A stretch of 64,000 nucleotides of DNA from Sphingomonas sp. C3-2. GTDB lineage: Bacteria; Pseudomonadota; Alphaproteobacteria; Sphingomonadales; Sphingomonadaceae. Both the position numbers and the translations under genes were made by a program. The notes beneath the pieces were generated by a model that was not told where the DNA came from, ran no database searches, and saw only the letters and a program-made list of their open reading frames with translations. Shown here in pieces: positions 1-7,435 of this stretch (positions within the stretch are counted from its first letter, which is position 1; the number at the start of each line of letters is the position of its first letter). Location: contig NZ_CP130322.1 in the NCBI RefSeq assembly GCF_033025475.1, positions 1,240,001-1,304,000 on the forward strand, written 5' to 3'.

Positions 1-570
1 GCTGCCCGGCCGTTCGGCCTCGCCGCGCCATGTACTGCTCAAAAACTGTCCCAGCCCGGCTGCGCTCGAACGCGGATTGCGCGAATAAGCGAGCCAGCGC
101 CCATCCGCCCCCTTGGCTGCCTCGGCATTGATGATCGCGGCCAGCGCCGGCGCGGCGATACCCGTCCGCTGCGCCGCGGCTTCCAGCGCCGGGCGATAAC
201 CGGCATTTACTCCCAGCCCCGCGCTCGATGCGCCTGCGGGCGGCTCGATATCGTCGTGCGCGCGCGGTTGCTGCCCTTCTCCGCCCCCGCGCCGTGCATC
301 GGGGTCCACGGTCACCTTGGGTGGTTCGGCCGGAACCGCCGCCTTTGGCGTTCCGCGCGTCATATCCTCGGTCAGCATCGCGAGCAGCGTATCGAGCCGC
401 GTATCGCCGCCTTCACGCAGCGCGGTGGCCGAAGCCCTTTCGCCCTCGCCCGACGATCCGGTGCCCAATGCCGCCTGCCACAGGCGGTTGGACAGCTCCG
501 CACGCGCCTGCGCATAGATCAGGTTTGCACGGTGCTGCGGGCTGACGGCGGTGGGGAGGACGGGTTTCAT
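1..570 (-). CDS. Lytic transglycosylase domain protein of the flagellar cluster (3' part outside window)
   Basis: I read 190 residues from an ATG at 570 that overlaps the fliJ stop by one base (TGATG); the gene runs off the left edge, so its end is missing. The first ~120 residues are Ala/Gly-rich and low in complexity. From about residue 130 the protein looks like an SLT-type muramidase: IINAEAAKG carries the presumed catalytic Glu, followed by SSAAGLGQFLSSTW, which resembles the AxGLMQ motif of the family. Such enzymes cut peptidoglycan so that the rod can pass the cell wall. The position after fliI-fliJ supports a rod-associated role like that of the FlgJ muramidase domain, although it is not a FlgJ chain that I can confirm. 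The same operon as fliJ is inferred from the overlap. Confidence 0.75.
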   Translation of the reverse strand, partial: MKPVLPTAVSPQHRANLIYAQARAELSNRLWQAALGTGSSGEGERASATALREGGDTRLDTLLAMLTEDMTRGTPKAAVPAEPPKVTVDPDARRGGGEGQQPRAHDDIEPPAGASSAGLGVNAGYRPALEAAAQRTGIAAPALAAIINAEAAKGADGRWLAYSRNPRSSAAGLGQFLSSTWRGEAERPGS

Positions 571-1004
571 CACTGCGCGTTCCGTCGCATCCCGGCCTGA
601 CGGCGCACAAAGGCCGTCGCGGCGAAATCGTCGCTCCGCGTCTGTTCGGCACGTGCCAGTTCGGATTCGGCCTCGGCGCGAAAGCTGTCGGCGGCGGTCT
701 CGATCGCGCGCAGCGCGCCATAAGCGGCGACCGCCTCGGTGCGCAGCTGCCCCAGCCGCGTATCGGCCTTCACCTTGTCGCTGTTCAGCCGGGCGCGTTC
801 GGCGCGCATCCGCTGGACAAAGGCAAAGGACGACATCAGCGCATCGCCTGCCGCGATCTCAGTTTCGCGCTGGATGCGGGTTTCGACGACCGCCTTGCTG
901 TTCTCGATCTGCGTGAGCTGGTTCACCTGAACGCTGATGGCGACCCGAACATCGTCAATCTCGCTCTGGCGGATACGAAGCGCACTGTCATACGGCGTCT
1001 TCAT
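570..1004 (-). CDS. fliJ: Flagellar export chaperone-like protein FliJ
   Basis: A 144-residue, strongly charged protein that should form a long helical coiled coil, as FliJ does. It lies directly after fliI, whose last 17 bases it overlaps, which is the usual order. FliJ is the soluble stalk of the flagellar type III export ATPase complex: it sits in the FliI hexamer and links it to FlhA. I chose the ATG at 1004 (protein begins MKTPYDSALRIRQ) because the longer frame to 1064 would run deep into the fliI coding end. The family is poorly conserved in sequence, so the call depends on length, helix content and position. Confidence 0.8.
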   Translation of the reverse strand: MKTPYDSALRIRQSEIDDVRVAISVQVNQLTQIENSKAVVETRIQRETEIAAGDALMSSFAFVQRMRAERARLNSDKVKADTRLGQLRTEAVAAYGALRAIETAADSFRAEAESELARAEQTRSDDFAATAFVRRQAGMRRNAQ

Positions 1005-2325
1005 CGGGTTTCTCCAGAATCGCGGCGAGTGCGTCAAAGCTCTGCGCCGCAAAGGTTCGTTCATTCTTGCCCTGCGTCAACAGGGTCTCGATCTGCGGGG
1101 CCAGGCGCATGGCTTCGTCCACCTCGACGTTCGAGCCCGCCTTATAGGCGCCAAGCCGGATCATCTCCTCCATGTCACCATAGGTAGAAAGCACGCGGCG
1201 CGCGCCGATCCGGATCAAATTTTCCGCCTCGCTGTGCGCATGCGGCAGCGTGCGCGAAACCGATTTCAAAACGTCGATCGCGGGATAGCGCCCACGCTCG
1301 GCAATCCGGCGGGTGATGACGATATGCCCGTCCAAAATGCCGCGCACGGCATCGGCCACCGGCTCGTTATGATCATCGCCGTCCACCAGCACGGTGAACA
1401 GGCCGGTAATCGCCCCCTGCCCGGCCAGCCCGGGGCCCGCGCGTTCCAGCAGGCGCGGCAGTTCGGCAAAGACGGTGGGCGTATAGCCCTTGGTGGCGGG
1501 CGGCTCCCCGCTCGCCAGCCCGATCTCGCGCTGCGCCATGGCAAAGCGCGTCACCGAATCCATCAGGCACAGCACGTTCAAGCCCTGATCGCGGAAATGT
1601 TCGGCCACGGCGAGCGTGGTCCACGCCGCCTGCCGCCGCATCAGCGCAGGCTCGTCGGACGTTGCGACCACGACGACGCTGCGCGCCAGCCCCTCGACAC
1701 CCAGATCGTCTTCGATGAATTCCTGCACCTCGCGGCCGCGTTCGCCGATCAGTCCGATCACCGCGATGTCGCATTCGGTCCAGCGCGCGAGCATCGAGAG
1801 CAGCGTCGACTTGCCGACGCCCGACCCCGCGAACAGCCCCAGACGCTGCCCGCGACAGAGCGGCGCAAAGATATCGAGCGAACGGACGCCGGTTTCCAGC
1901 TTTTGCCCAACGCGGGCGCGGGCGGAGGCAAGCGGTGGGCTGCCCTTGATCGCACGGGGGATGGCACCGGGTTCCAGCGGTCCCTTGCCATCGATCGGGC
2001 GGCCCAGCCCGTCGATCGTCCGGCCCAGCCAGCCATCCGACGGCCGCAGCGAAAACTGCCCCGCCACAAGATCGGCCCGCGCGCCCGAGGCCACACCCTG
2101 CGGATCGCTGAACGGCAAGCAATGCGCGATGCTCCGGTCCAGCCCGGTCACTTCGGCTTCTACAGCGCCGTCGGGCGTGTGAACGCGCACGCGCGATCCG
2201 ATCCGCGCAGCCCCCACCAGCCCTTCAACTTCGATCAATGCGCCGCGCACGGCCACCACCCGGCCATAACGCCGGTCAGGCGAAAGCGCGCGCAGCCCCG
2301 TGGCCACGGATGCCAGCGTCAGCAT
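988..2325 (-). CDS. fliI: Flagellar type III export ATPase FliI
   Basis: 445 residues, the normal length for FliI. It powers export of rod, hook and filament subunits at the cytoplasmic side of the basal body. The Walker A loop GSGVGKST is at about residues 167-174, and a Walker B-type LNVLCLMDS segment follows near 250. The family blocks GERGREV and SGEPPATKGY are intact. The start ATG at 2325 has a GGGGAG Shine-Dalgarno sequence about 9 bases upstream. The gene sits between flbT and fliJ on the minus strand, in one apparent operon flbT-fliI-fliJ-transglycosylase. Confidence 0.96.
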   Translation of the reverse strand: MLTLASVATGLRALSPDRRYGRVVAVRGALIEVEGLVGAARIGSRVRVHTPDGAVEAEVTGLDRSIAHCLPFSDPQGVASGARADLVAGQFSLRPSDGWLGRTIDGLGRPIDGKGPLEPGAIPRAIKGSPPLASARARVGQKLETGVRSLDIFAPLCRGQRLGLFAGSGVGKSTLLSMLARWTECDIAVIGLIGERGREVQEFIEDDLGVEGLARSVVVVATSDEPALMRRQAAWTTLAVAEHFRDQGLNVLCLMDSVTRFAMAQREIGLASGEPPATKGYTPTVFAELPRLLERAGPGLAGQGAITGLFTVLVDGDDHNEPVADAVRGILDGHIVITRRIAERGRYPAIDVLKSVSRTLPHAHSEAENLIRIGARRVLSTYGDMEEMIRLGAYKAGSNVEVDEAMRLAPQIETLLTQGKNERTFAAQSFDALAAILEKPDEDAV

Positions 2326-2341
2326 GGCGAGCGCTCCCCTG

Positions 2342-2752
2342 TTAAGCGGTCACCGGAACCTGGCCGTGGCGCGCCAGCGCCTCGGCCTCGTAATTCATCA
2401 GCCAGCGGCAATCGGCAAGCGCGCGGTAAAATTGGCCCGCCGCCACCTTTTCGGCAAAGGCGATACAGGTGGCCCGCGCATCGGCGGTGGCGATCGCCCC
2501 CAGCAGCTGGCGCACGATCTCGACGATCGTATTCTGGTGGCGTTCGCTGTCCTTGGGGTCGATATAGGCCATCATGCACGCGAAATAGAGCTGACGTGCG
2601 GGCGTTGTCGCCTCCTCGGGCGCCATCACATCGCGGCCCTTCAGCAGCGTCACATTATTCTCGACGCACAGGCTGGTACGCCCCACGGCCCGCAGCACGG
2701 CACCGTTCACGATCACCTTCTCGCCATCGCGCAGCGAAATCCGGAGCGACAT
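2342..2752 (-). CDS. flbT: Flagellar biosynthesis repressor FlbT
   Basis: 136 residues matching the alphaproteobacterial FlbT family: it starts MSLRISLRDGEKVIVNGAVL and keeps the conserved ALYFACMMAYIDP-like block (here RQLYFACMMAYIDP, residues ~73-86). In Caulobacter, FlbT binds the 5' end of flagellin mRNA and limits flagellin synthesis until the hook is complete; that role is inferred here. It is the first gene of the flbT-fliI-fliJ operon rather than being next to flagellin, and its usual partner gene flaF is not in the window. A TCCTATAAT box lies 36 bases upstream of the start. Confidence 0.88.
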   Translation of the reverse strand: MSLRISLRDGEKVIVNGAVLRAVGRTSLCVENNVTLLKGRDVMAPEEATTPARQLYFACMMAYIDPKDSERHQNTIVEIVRQLLGAIATADARATCIAFAEKVAAGQFYRALADCRWLMNYEAEALARHGQVPVTA

Positions 2753-2788
2753 CTCAAACCTCGAAAAAGCAGTAATTGCGTAACCAGC

Positions 2789-2797
2789 ATTATAGGA
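2789..2797 (-). promoter_or_regulatory. TCCTATAAT box upstream of flbT
   Basis: Read on the minus strand the bases are TCCTATAAT, ending 36 bases before the flbT ATG. The same box stands in front of fliL, fliF and, with one or two changes, fliG, fliK, flgE and the 9894 operon. It looks like a -10 element with a conserved TCC before it; I see no TTGACA-like -35 at 17 bp. Confidence 0.45.
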
Positions 2798-2825
2798 TGC
2801 CGTCGCCGGGCGAGATGTTTTTCAC

Positions 2826-2842
2826 TAGGAAAATTTTGCCTA
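2826..2842. promoter_or_regulatory. Flagellar dyad 1 between flbT and flgE
   Basis: A nearly perfect 17-bp inverted repeat, TAGGAAAATTTTGCCTA, in the 184-base divergent region flbT/flgE. Its core GGAA-N5-TGCC matches dyads at 13349-13361 and 24807-24819 (GGCA-N5-TGCC, AT-rich centre). All three are next to flagellar operons. Probably an operator or activator site; the binding protein is unknown. Confidence 0.5.
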
Positions 2843-2864
2843 TATTTGGTCCACCTCTCGCGCC

Positions 2865-2873
2865 TCCTACAAT
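2865..2873 (+). promoter_or_regulatory. TCCTACAAT box upstream of flgE
   Basis: TCCTACAAT differs by one base from the TCCTATAAT box of flbT, fliL and fliF and points towards flgE, whose GTG lies 63 bases on. Just before it, TTTGGTCCACCTCTCGC (2845-2861) has GG-N10-GC spacing like a sigma-54 element, but its -12 part is weak, so which sigma factor is used is open. Confidence 0.4.
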
Positions 2874-2936
2874 GGAGATTGACCTTGCCAGCGATTTTTT
2901 TCGCGCTGTGCCGGTCGCTACGCATGGGAGAATTTC

Positions 2937-4220
2937 GTGAGCCTTTATTCAGCTCTTTATGCCGGTGTATCCGGCCTTGGCGCGCAGTCGACCGCCATGG
3001 CGACCGTTGCGGACAATATCACCAATGTGAACACCATCGGGTATAAGGGCACTACCGCCCAGTTCAGCACGCTCGTCACCAACAGCGGCTCGGCCAACAG
3101 CTATTCGGCCGGTGGCGTCGCGGCGCGCCCGCAGGCGATGATCTCGGCACAGGGCCTCCTCCAGTCGTCGAGCAGCCTCACCGATCTCGGCATCGACGGC
3201 GCCGGCTTCTTCGTCGTGCGCGGCAACAACACCGCCGGCGGCAGCATCGCCTATACGCGCGCGGGCACCTTCGCCCCCGACAAGCAGGGCCTGCTGGTCA
3301 ACGCCAATGGCTATTACCTTCAGGGCTGGCCGATCGATCAGAATGGCAACTATGCCGATAATGGCAGCCTCAACGATCTCCAGCCGGTCGACATCAACGG
3401 CCTGAGCGGCGCCGCACAGGCGACGACGCAGATCGAACTGCGCGCCAACCTGCAATCGACCCAGCCGGTCGTCACCCCCTACACCGCCGGCGACATGGAA
3501 AGCGGCACCGTCACGCCGCAATTCTCGCGTTCGGTTCAGGTCTATGACGCGCAGGGCAACGCCCACAACGTCACCTTCGGCTTCGTGAAGACCGGCACCA
3601 ACAGCTGGGCGACCGAAATCTATTCGGAAGATCTGCCGGGCACAGTGATCTCGAGCGGCACGCTCGCCTTCAATGGGGACGGCAGCCTTGATGTCACCAA
3701 CTCGACCGCAGGCCTGTTCAACGATCTCAACATCAACTGGGGCAATGGCGCAGGTTCCTCGCCGATCTCGCTGTCGCTCGGCACCAATGGTGCGCTTGAC
3801 GGCCTGACCCAGTTCAGCACCGAATCCGCGCTGCTCGCCTCGAGTGTCAACGGCGGCGTGCTCGGTGCGGTAACCGGCGTCAACATCGCCGAAAACGGCC
3901 TTGTCAGCGCCATTTTCGAAGACGGTTCGACCCGCGCCATCTATCAGCTGCCGATCGCCACCTTCCAGAATCCGAACGGCCTCACCGCGATTTCGGGCAA
4001 TGCCTACACCGTCTCGCAGGAATCGGGCAGCGTCGCGATCAACCGCGCCGGCTCGCTCGGCTCGGGCACGATCTCGGCGGGCACGCTTGAGGCGTCGACC
4101 GTCGATCTGGCGGGTGAATTCACCAACATGATCCGTTTCCAGCGCGCCTATAGCTCGGCGTCCAAGATCATCACGACCGTGGACGACATGCTGCAGGAAC
4201 TCAGCAATCTGAAGCGCTGA
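2937..4220 (+). CDS. flgE: Flagellar hook protein FlgE
   Basis: 427 residues. Polymerises into the hook, the universal joint between rod and filament, after export through the type III apparatus. Residues 2-38 (SLYSALYAGVSGLGAQ, DNITNVNTIGYK) are the Flg_bb_rod N-terminal helix, and the C-terminal ~37 residues (FTNMIRFQRAYSSASKII) the matching C-terminal helix; between them is a long variable hook domain. The start is GTG at 2937, with GGGAG about 7 bases upstream; an ATG at 2924 is out of frame. First gene of a plus-strand flgE-flgK-flgL unit ending in terminators at 7312-7412. Confidence 0.95.
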   Translation: MSLYSALYAGVSGLGAQSTAMATVADNITNVNTIGYKGTTAQFSTLVTNSGSANSYSAGGVAARPQAMISAQGLLQSSSSLTDLGIDGAGFFVVRGNNTAGGSIAYTRAGTFAPDKQGLLVNANGYYLQGWPIDQNGNYADNGSLNDLQPVDINGLSGAAQATTQIELRANLQSTQPVVTPYTAGDMESGTVTPQFSRSVQVYDAQGNAHNVTFGFVKTGTNSWATEIYSEDLPGTVISSGTLAFNGDGSLDVTNSTAGLFNDLNINWGNGAGSSPISLSLGTNGALDGLTQFSTESALLASSVNGGVLGAVTGVNIAENGLVSAIFEDGSTRAIYQLPIATFQNPNGLTAISGNAYTVSQESGSVAINRAGSLGSGTISAGTLEASTVDLAGEFTNMIRFQRAYSSASKIITTVDDMLQELSNLKR

Positions 4221-4272
4221 TCCGTTCTTTCCCGTCCCCTGACGCTATTCGTATTTGAAGGAAATCCGCCGC

Positions 4273-6369
4273 GTGTCTCTGAACGATATCCTCGGAACTG
4301 CCCGCACCGGCCTTATGGCCTCGCAGGCCATGATGCGATCGGTTTCCAGCAATATCGCGAATGCGAACACCCCCGGCTATGCCCGCGAAGTCACGCAGGT
4401 CTATACCGGCGTGGCCGGGGGACGGGTAAATGGCGTTATCGTCGGCGAGCCTTCACGGGTCGCCGACAAATTTCTCGAGAACACGGTCTACAACCGTTCG
4501 GCGGCGGCCGGCTGGTCGCAATCGGCCACCTCCTATCTTGGCCAGCTCCAGTCGCTGCTCGGCGCGGTCGGTTCCGAATCGGGCCTGGCGGCACGCCTCA
4601 ATGCGCTCAGCAGCTCGGCCACCCAGATGACCAGCCTGCCCACCTCGCCTCAAACGGTGGCGCAGTTCACGGGCAATGTGAATGATGCGATCTCGCTGCT
4701 GAACCAGCTCGACAGCGAAGCCGGTGCGCTTCAGGCCAATGTCGCGAGCGAGGTCAGCGGCACGGTCGAACGCGCCAACACGCTGCTCTCCCAGATTCAC
4801 GATCTCAACGGCACGATCGCGCAGCGCAAGGCGATCGGCCAGAGCATTTCCGGTCTCGAAAACGAGCGCAGCACCGCGCTTGCCGAACTCGGCGGACTGA
4901 TGAAGGTCACGGTGCGCGAACAGGCGGACGGCCGCGTCACGATCGATTCCGGCTCGGGGCAGGTACTGCTCGATCGCCGTTTGCGCGTGCTCAGCTATCC
5001 GATCGGCGCGGGCGCGCAGCAACCGCTCTACCCATCGATCGATATCCGTTTCGCCAATGCCGACGGCACCCCCGGTGCGGCGACCGGCGACAAGATCGAT
5101 TCCTCGTCCGTTGGCGGCAAATTGGGCGCGCTCATCGACCTGCGCGACAATATACTGCCCGGCTTTTCCGATCAGCTCGGCACGGTGTTTGCGGCACTGG
5201 CTGAATCGCTCAACGCTGCATCCAACGGCGGCACCACCGTTCCCGCCCCCAATGCGCTCGAAGGGCGTTCCAGCGGGCTGGTTGCCACCGATCGGCTCGG
5301 ATTCACCGGCAAGACAACCGTCGGGATCACCTCGGCAGATGGCACGCTCATCGCCAAATCGACGCTCGATTTCGATGCCATGGGCCCCGGTGCTACGGTT
5401 CAGGACGCACTCGATGCGCTGAACGCCGATCTCGCGCCCCATGGCACCGCAACGCTCGTCGACGGCAAGCTGACGCTCACCGCAACCGACAGTGCCAACG
5501 GCGTTGCCATAGGCGATGACGAAGCCACCCCCAGCAACCGGGCCGGTGTCGGTTTCTCGCAATTCTTCGGGTTGAACGATGTCGTGCGCAGCGAAGGCGC
5601 ACCGCTCGTTCCCTCCGGCTTCAACGCCGCCGACCCGATGGGTTTTACCGCCGGCGAAACCTCGCAGATCGTTCTGCGCGATGCCGGTGGCCGTACGCTC
5701 GGCATTTATAATTTCACCGCCACGGGTACCGAAACCTATGGTGACATGGTGAACCAGCTCAATGGCAGCCCGCTCGGCGCGCATGGCAGTTTCTCGATCG
5801 ACGATCGCGGCCGGATGCAGTTCGCACCCAATACCGCAAGCCTGGGCGCCACCATCTCGATCCCTGTCGATTCGACCAGCCGTTTCGGTACGGGGTTGTC
5901 CTTTTCCGAGATTTCCGGTCTCAGCCCCCGCTCCAGCGGCCTCTCCAATGCCGGCATCCGTGAACAGATTGCCGACAACCCCCTCCTCCTGCCGCTCGCC
6001 AAGCTCCAGCTGGGCGCGGCAGTGGGTGACAAGGCGCTGGGTGCTGGCGATATTCGCGTCGCAACCGATTTCGTCGACCGGCTTGCTGCTGCAGTGAACA
6101 TGGGCACGGCCGGAACCGCGACGTTCGACAGCTTTTCCAACCAGATGATCGCGAACGTCGCCGGTCAGGCGCTCACCGCCGAAACCGCCTTCAACGCCGC
6201 TTCGGCGCGCCTTAACGATGCGATCAATCGCCGCGACGGCTTCGCCGGGGTGAATGTCGACGAGGAACTGGCCAACATGGTCGTCCTCCAGAACAGCTAT
6301 TCCGCTGCGGCCCGCGTCATGACGACCGCTGGCCAGATGTACGACACGCTCCTCGCAATGATGAACTGA
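4273..6369 (+). CDS. flgK: Flagellar hook-associated protein 1, FlgK
   Basis: 698 residues. FlgK forms the first hook-filament junction layer. The N-terminus SLNDILGTARTGL...SSNIANANTPGYAREV is the classic axial-protein helix, and the C-terminus EELANMVVLQNSYSAAARVM is its partner helix. I prefer GTG at 4273, preceded by GAAGGAA about 8 bases upstream, over the TTG at 4255, because FlgK proteins begin near MSLN. The chain is longer than the E. coli protein (~550), with the extra length in the surface-exposed middle. It lies 52 bases after flgE and 11 before flgL. Confidence 0.93.
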   Translation: MSLNDILGTARTGLMASQAMMRSVSSNIANANTPGYAREVTQVYTGVAGGRVNGVIVGEPSRVADKFLENTVYNRSAAAGWSQSATSYLGQLQSLLGAVGSESGLAARLNALSSSATQMTSLPTSPQTVAQFTGNVNDAISLLNQLDSEAGALQANVASEVSGTVERANTLLSQIHDLNGTIAQRKAIGQSISGLENERSTALAELGGLMKVTVREQADGRVTIDSGSGQVLLDRRLRVLSYPIGAGAQQPLYPSIDIRFANADGTPGAATGDKIDSSSVGGKLGALIDLRDNILPGFSDQLGTVFAALAESLNAASNGGTTVPAPNALEGRSSGLVATDRLGFTGKTTVGITSADGTLIAKSTLDFDAMGPGATVQDALDALNADLAPHGTATLVDGKLTLTATDSANGVAIGDDEATPSNRAGVGFSQFFGLNDVVRSEGAPLVPSGFNAADPMGFTAGETSQIVLRDAGGRTLGIYNFTATGTETYGDMVNQLNGSPLGAHGSFSIDDRGRMQFAPNTASLGATISIPVDSTSRFGTGLSFSEISGLSPRSSGLSNAGIREQIADNPLLLPLAKLQLGAAVGDKALGAGDIRVATDFVDRLAAAVNMGTAGTATFDSFSNQMIANVAGQALTAETAFNAASARLNDAINRRDGFAGVNVDEELANMVVLQNSYSAAARVMTTAGQMYDTLLAMMN

Positions 6370-6380
6370 GGGTTATTGCC

Positions 6381-7286
6381 ATGAACCGCGTATCCACGTT
6401 CCAGCTCACCACCGCCATGTCTCGCGGCATCGAGCGCACCCAGCAAAATCTCGCCAATGCGCAGATGCAGTTCAACACGGGGAAGAAGACGCAGGACTAT
6501 TCGGGCCTCGGCGCCGAAGCCATCCGCTCGCTCTCGGCCCGTTCGGTGCTCGTCCGCCAGCAGGCCTATACAAGCTCGGCGGGGGCGGTAACGACCACGC
6601 TCGAACTTTACGACGCGCATATGTCGAATGTCGAAACCAGCATGGGCAATCTGCGCCAGCAGATCTACGACGCGCTTGCACTCGACAGTGGGCTTGATCT
6701 CTATCCGCAGGTCGAAGGCGCCTTCAGCGATTTCCGCAACGCGCTCAACAATACCGAGAACGGCAAGGCGCTCTTCGGTGGCGCGCAGACCGGCGATCCG
6801 TTCCTGCTCAACACGCTGGGGGAAACGGTCGGCATCAATCCCGACGATGCCTTCGCCAATGATCAGATCCGCAACAGGGCGCGCCTGGGCGATGGGCTCG
6901 ACGTCGAATATGGCATCGTCGCTACCGATTTCGGCAAGAATTTCGTCAGCGCGTTCGGTACGCTCGCCGCCTTGGGCCCGCTTGACGGTGCTCTTTCGGA
7001 TACCGACCGCGCAACGCTCAAGACCGCGCTCGAACAGATCGATGCCGGCCTTTCGGAAGTCCGTGCCGTCAACGGCGAGAATGGCCGCAAGCTGGCCTAT
7101 GTCGATACGCTCAACACCCGGGCGGAAGACCGGATCATGCTGCTTGAAACCGTTGTAGGCAAAGTGGAGGATGCCGATCTTGGCCGTGTCGCCATCGACA
7201 TCACCCATTACAAGACGATGCTCGAAGCCTCCTATTCGGTCTTCTCGACGATCTCTGGCCTTTCGCTGACCAATTATCTGCGCTGA
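6381..7286 (+). CDS. flgL: Flagellar hook-associated protein 3, FlgL
   Basis: 301 residues with flagellin-like N-terminus (STFQLTTAMSRGIERTQQNL) and a C-terminal helix ending SVFSTISGLSLTNYLR. FlgL is the second junction layer on which flagellin polymerises. The start ATG at 6381 follows flgK by 11 bases with a GAGGG Shine-Dalgarno sequence. It closes the flgEKL transcription unit, and two strong hairpins follow. I saw no flgM or flgN nearby. Confidence 0.92.
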   Translation: MNRVSTFQLTTAMSRGIERTQQNLANAQMQFNTGKKTQDYSGLGAEAIRSLSARSVLVRQQAYTSSAGAVTTTLELYDAHMSNVETSMGNLRQQIYDALALDSGLDLYPQVEGAFSDFRNALNNTENGKALFGGAQTGDPFLLNTLGETVGINPDDAFANDQIRNRARLGDGLDVEYGIVATDFGKNFVSAFGTLAALGPLDGALSDTDRATLKTALEQIDAGLSEVRAVNGENGRKLAYVDTLNTRAEDRIMLLETVVGKVEDADLGRVAIDITHYKTMLEASYSVFSTISGLSLTNYLR

Positions 7287-7311
7287 CGCGTATCCGCAGC
7301 GCAGACCCGGT

Positions 7312-7346
7312 GGGGCCGCTCCGCACATTGCGGAGCGGCCCCTTTT
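7312..7346 (+). terminator. Rho-independent terminator after flgL
   Basis: A 13-bp perfect stem (GGGGCCGCTCCGC, 7312-7324, with 7330-7342), a 5-base loop and then TTTT. Confidence 0.9.
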
Positions 7347-7380
7347 GATTGGCGCCACGGACGCCGCCTTGAACCTATGA

Positions 7381-7412
7381 AAAAGGCCCCGGAACCTATC
7401 CCGGGGCCTTTT
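7381..7412. terminator. Bidirectional terminator between flgL and the TPR gene
   Basis: A 12-bp stem AAAAGGCCCCGG (7381-7392) pairs with CCGGGGCCTTTT (7401-7412). It has A- and T-runs on both sides, so it can serve both the plus-strand flgL unit and the minus-strand gene ending at 7436. Confidence 0.85.
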
Positions 7413-7435
7413 GCATGATTGTCGCTGCAAGCGCC

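Noticed and set aside
937-2775. 612-codon plus-strand open frame opposite fliI and flbT
   Set aside because: It is the antisense shadow of well-conserved genes. In GC-rich DNA long open frames on the opposite strand are common, and the translation is Arg/His/Gln-rich without domains. The same holds for the long frames opposite the TPR gene (8039-10192), flhA (20227-22746), the RND permease (53380-55803) and uvrB (60542-62950).
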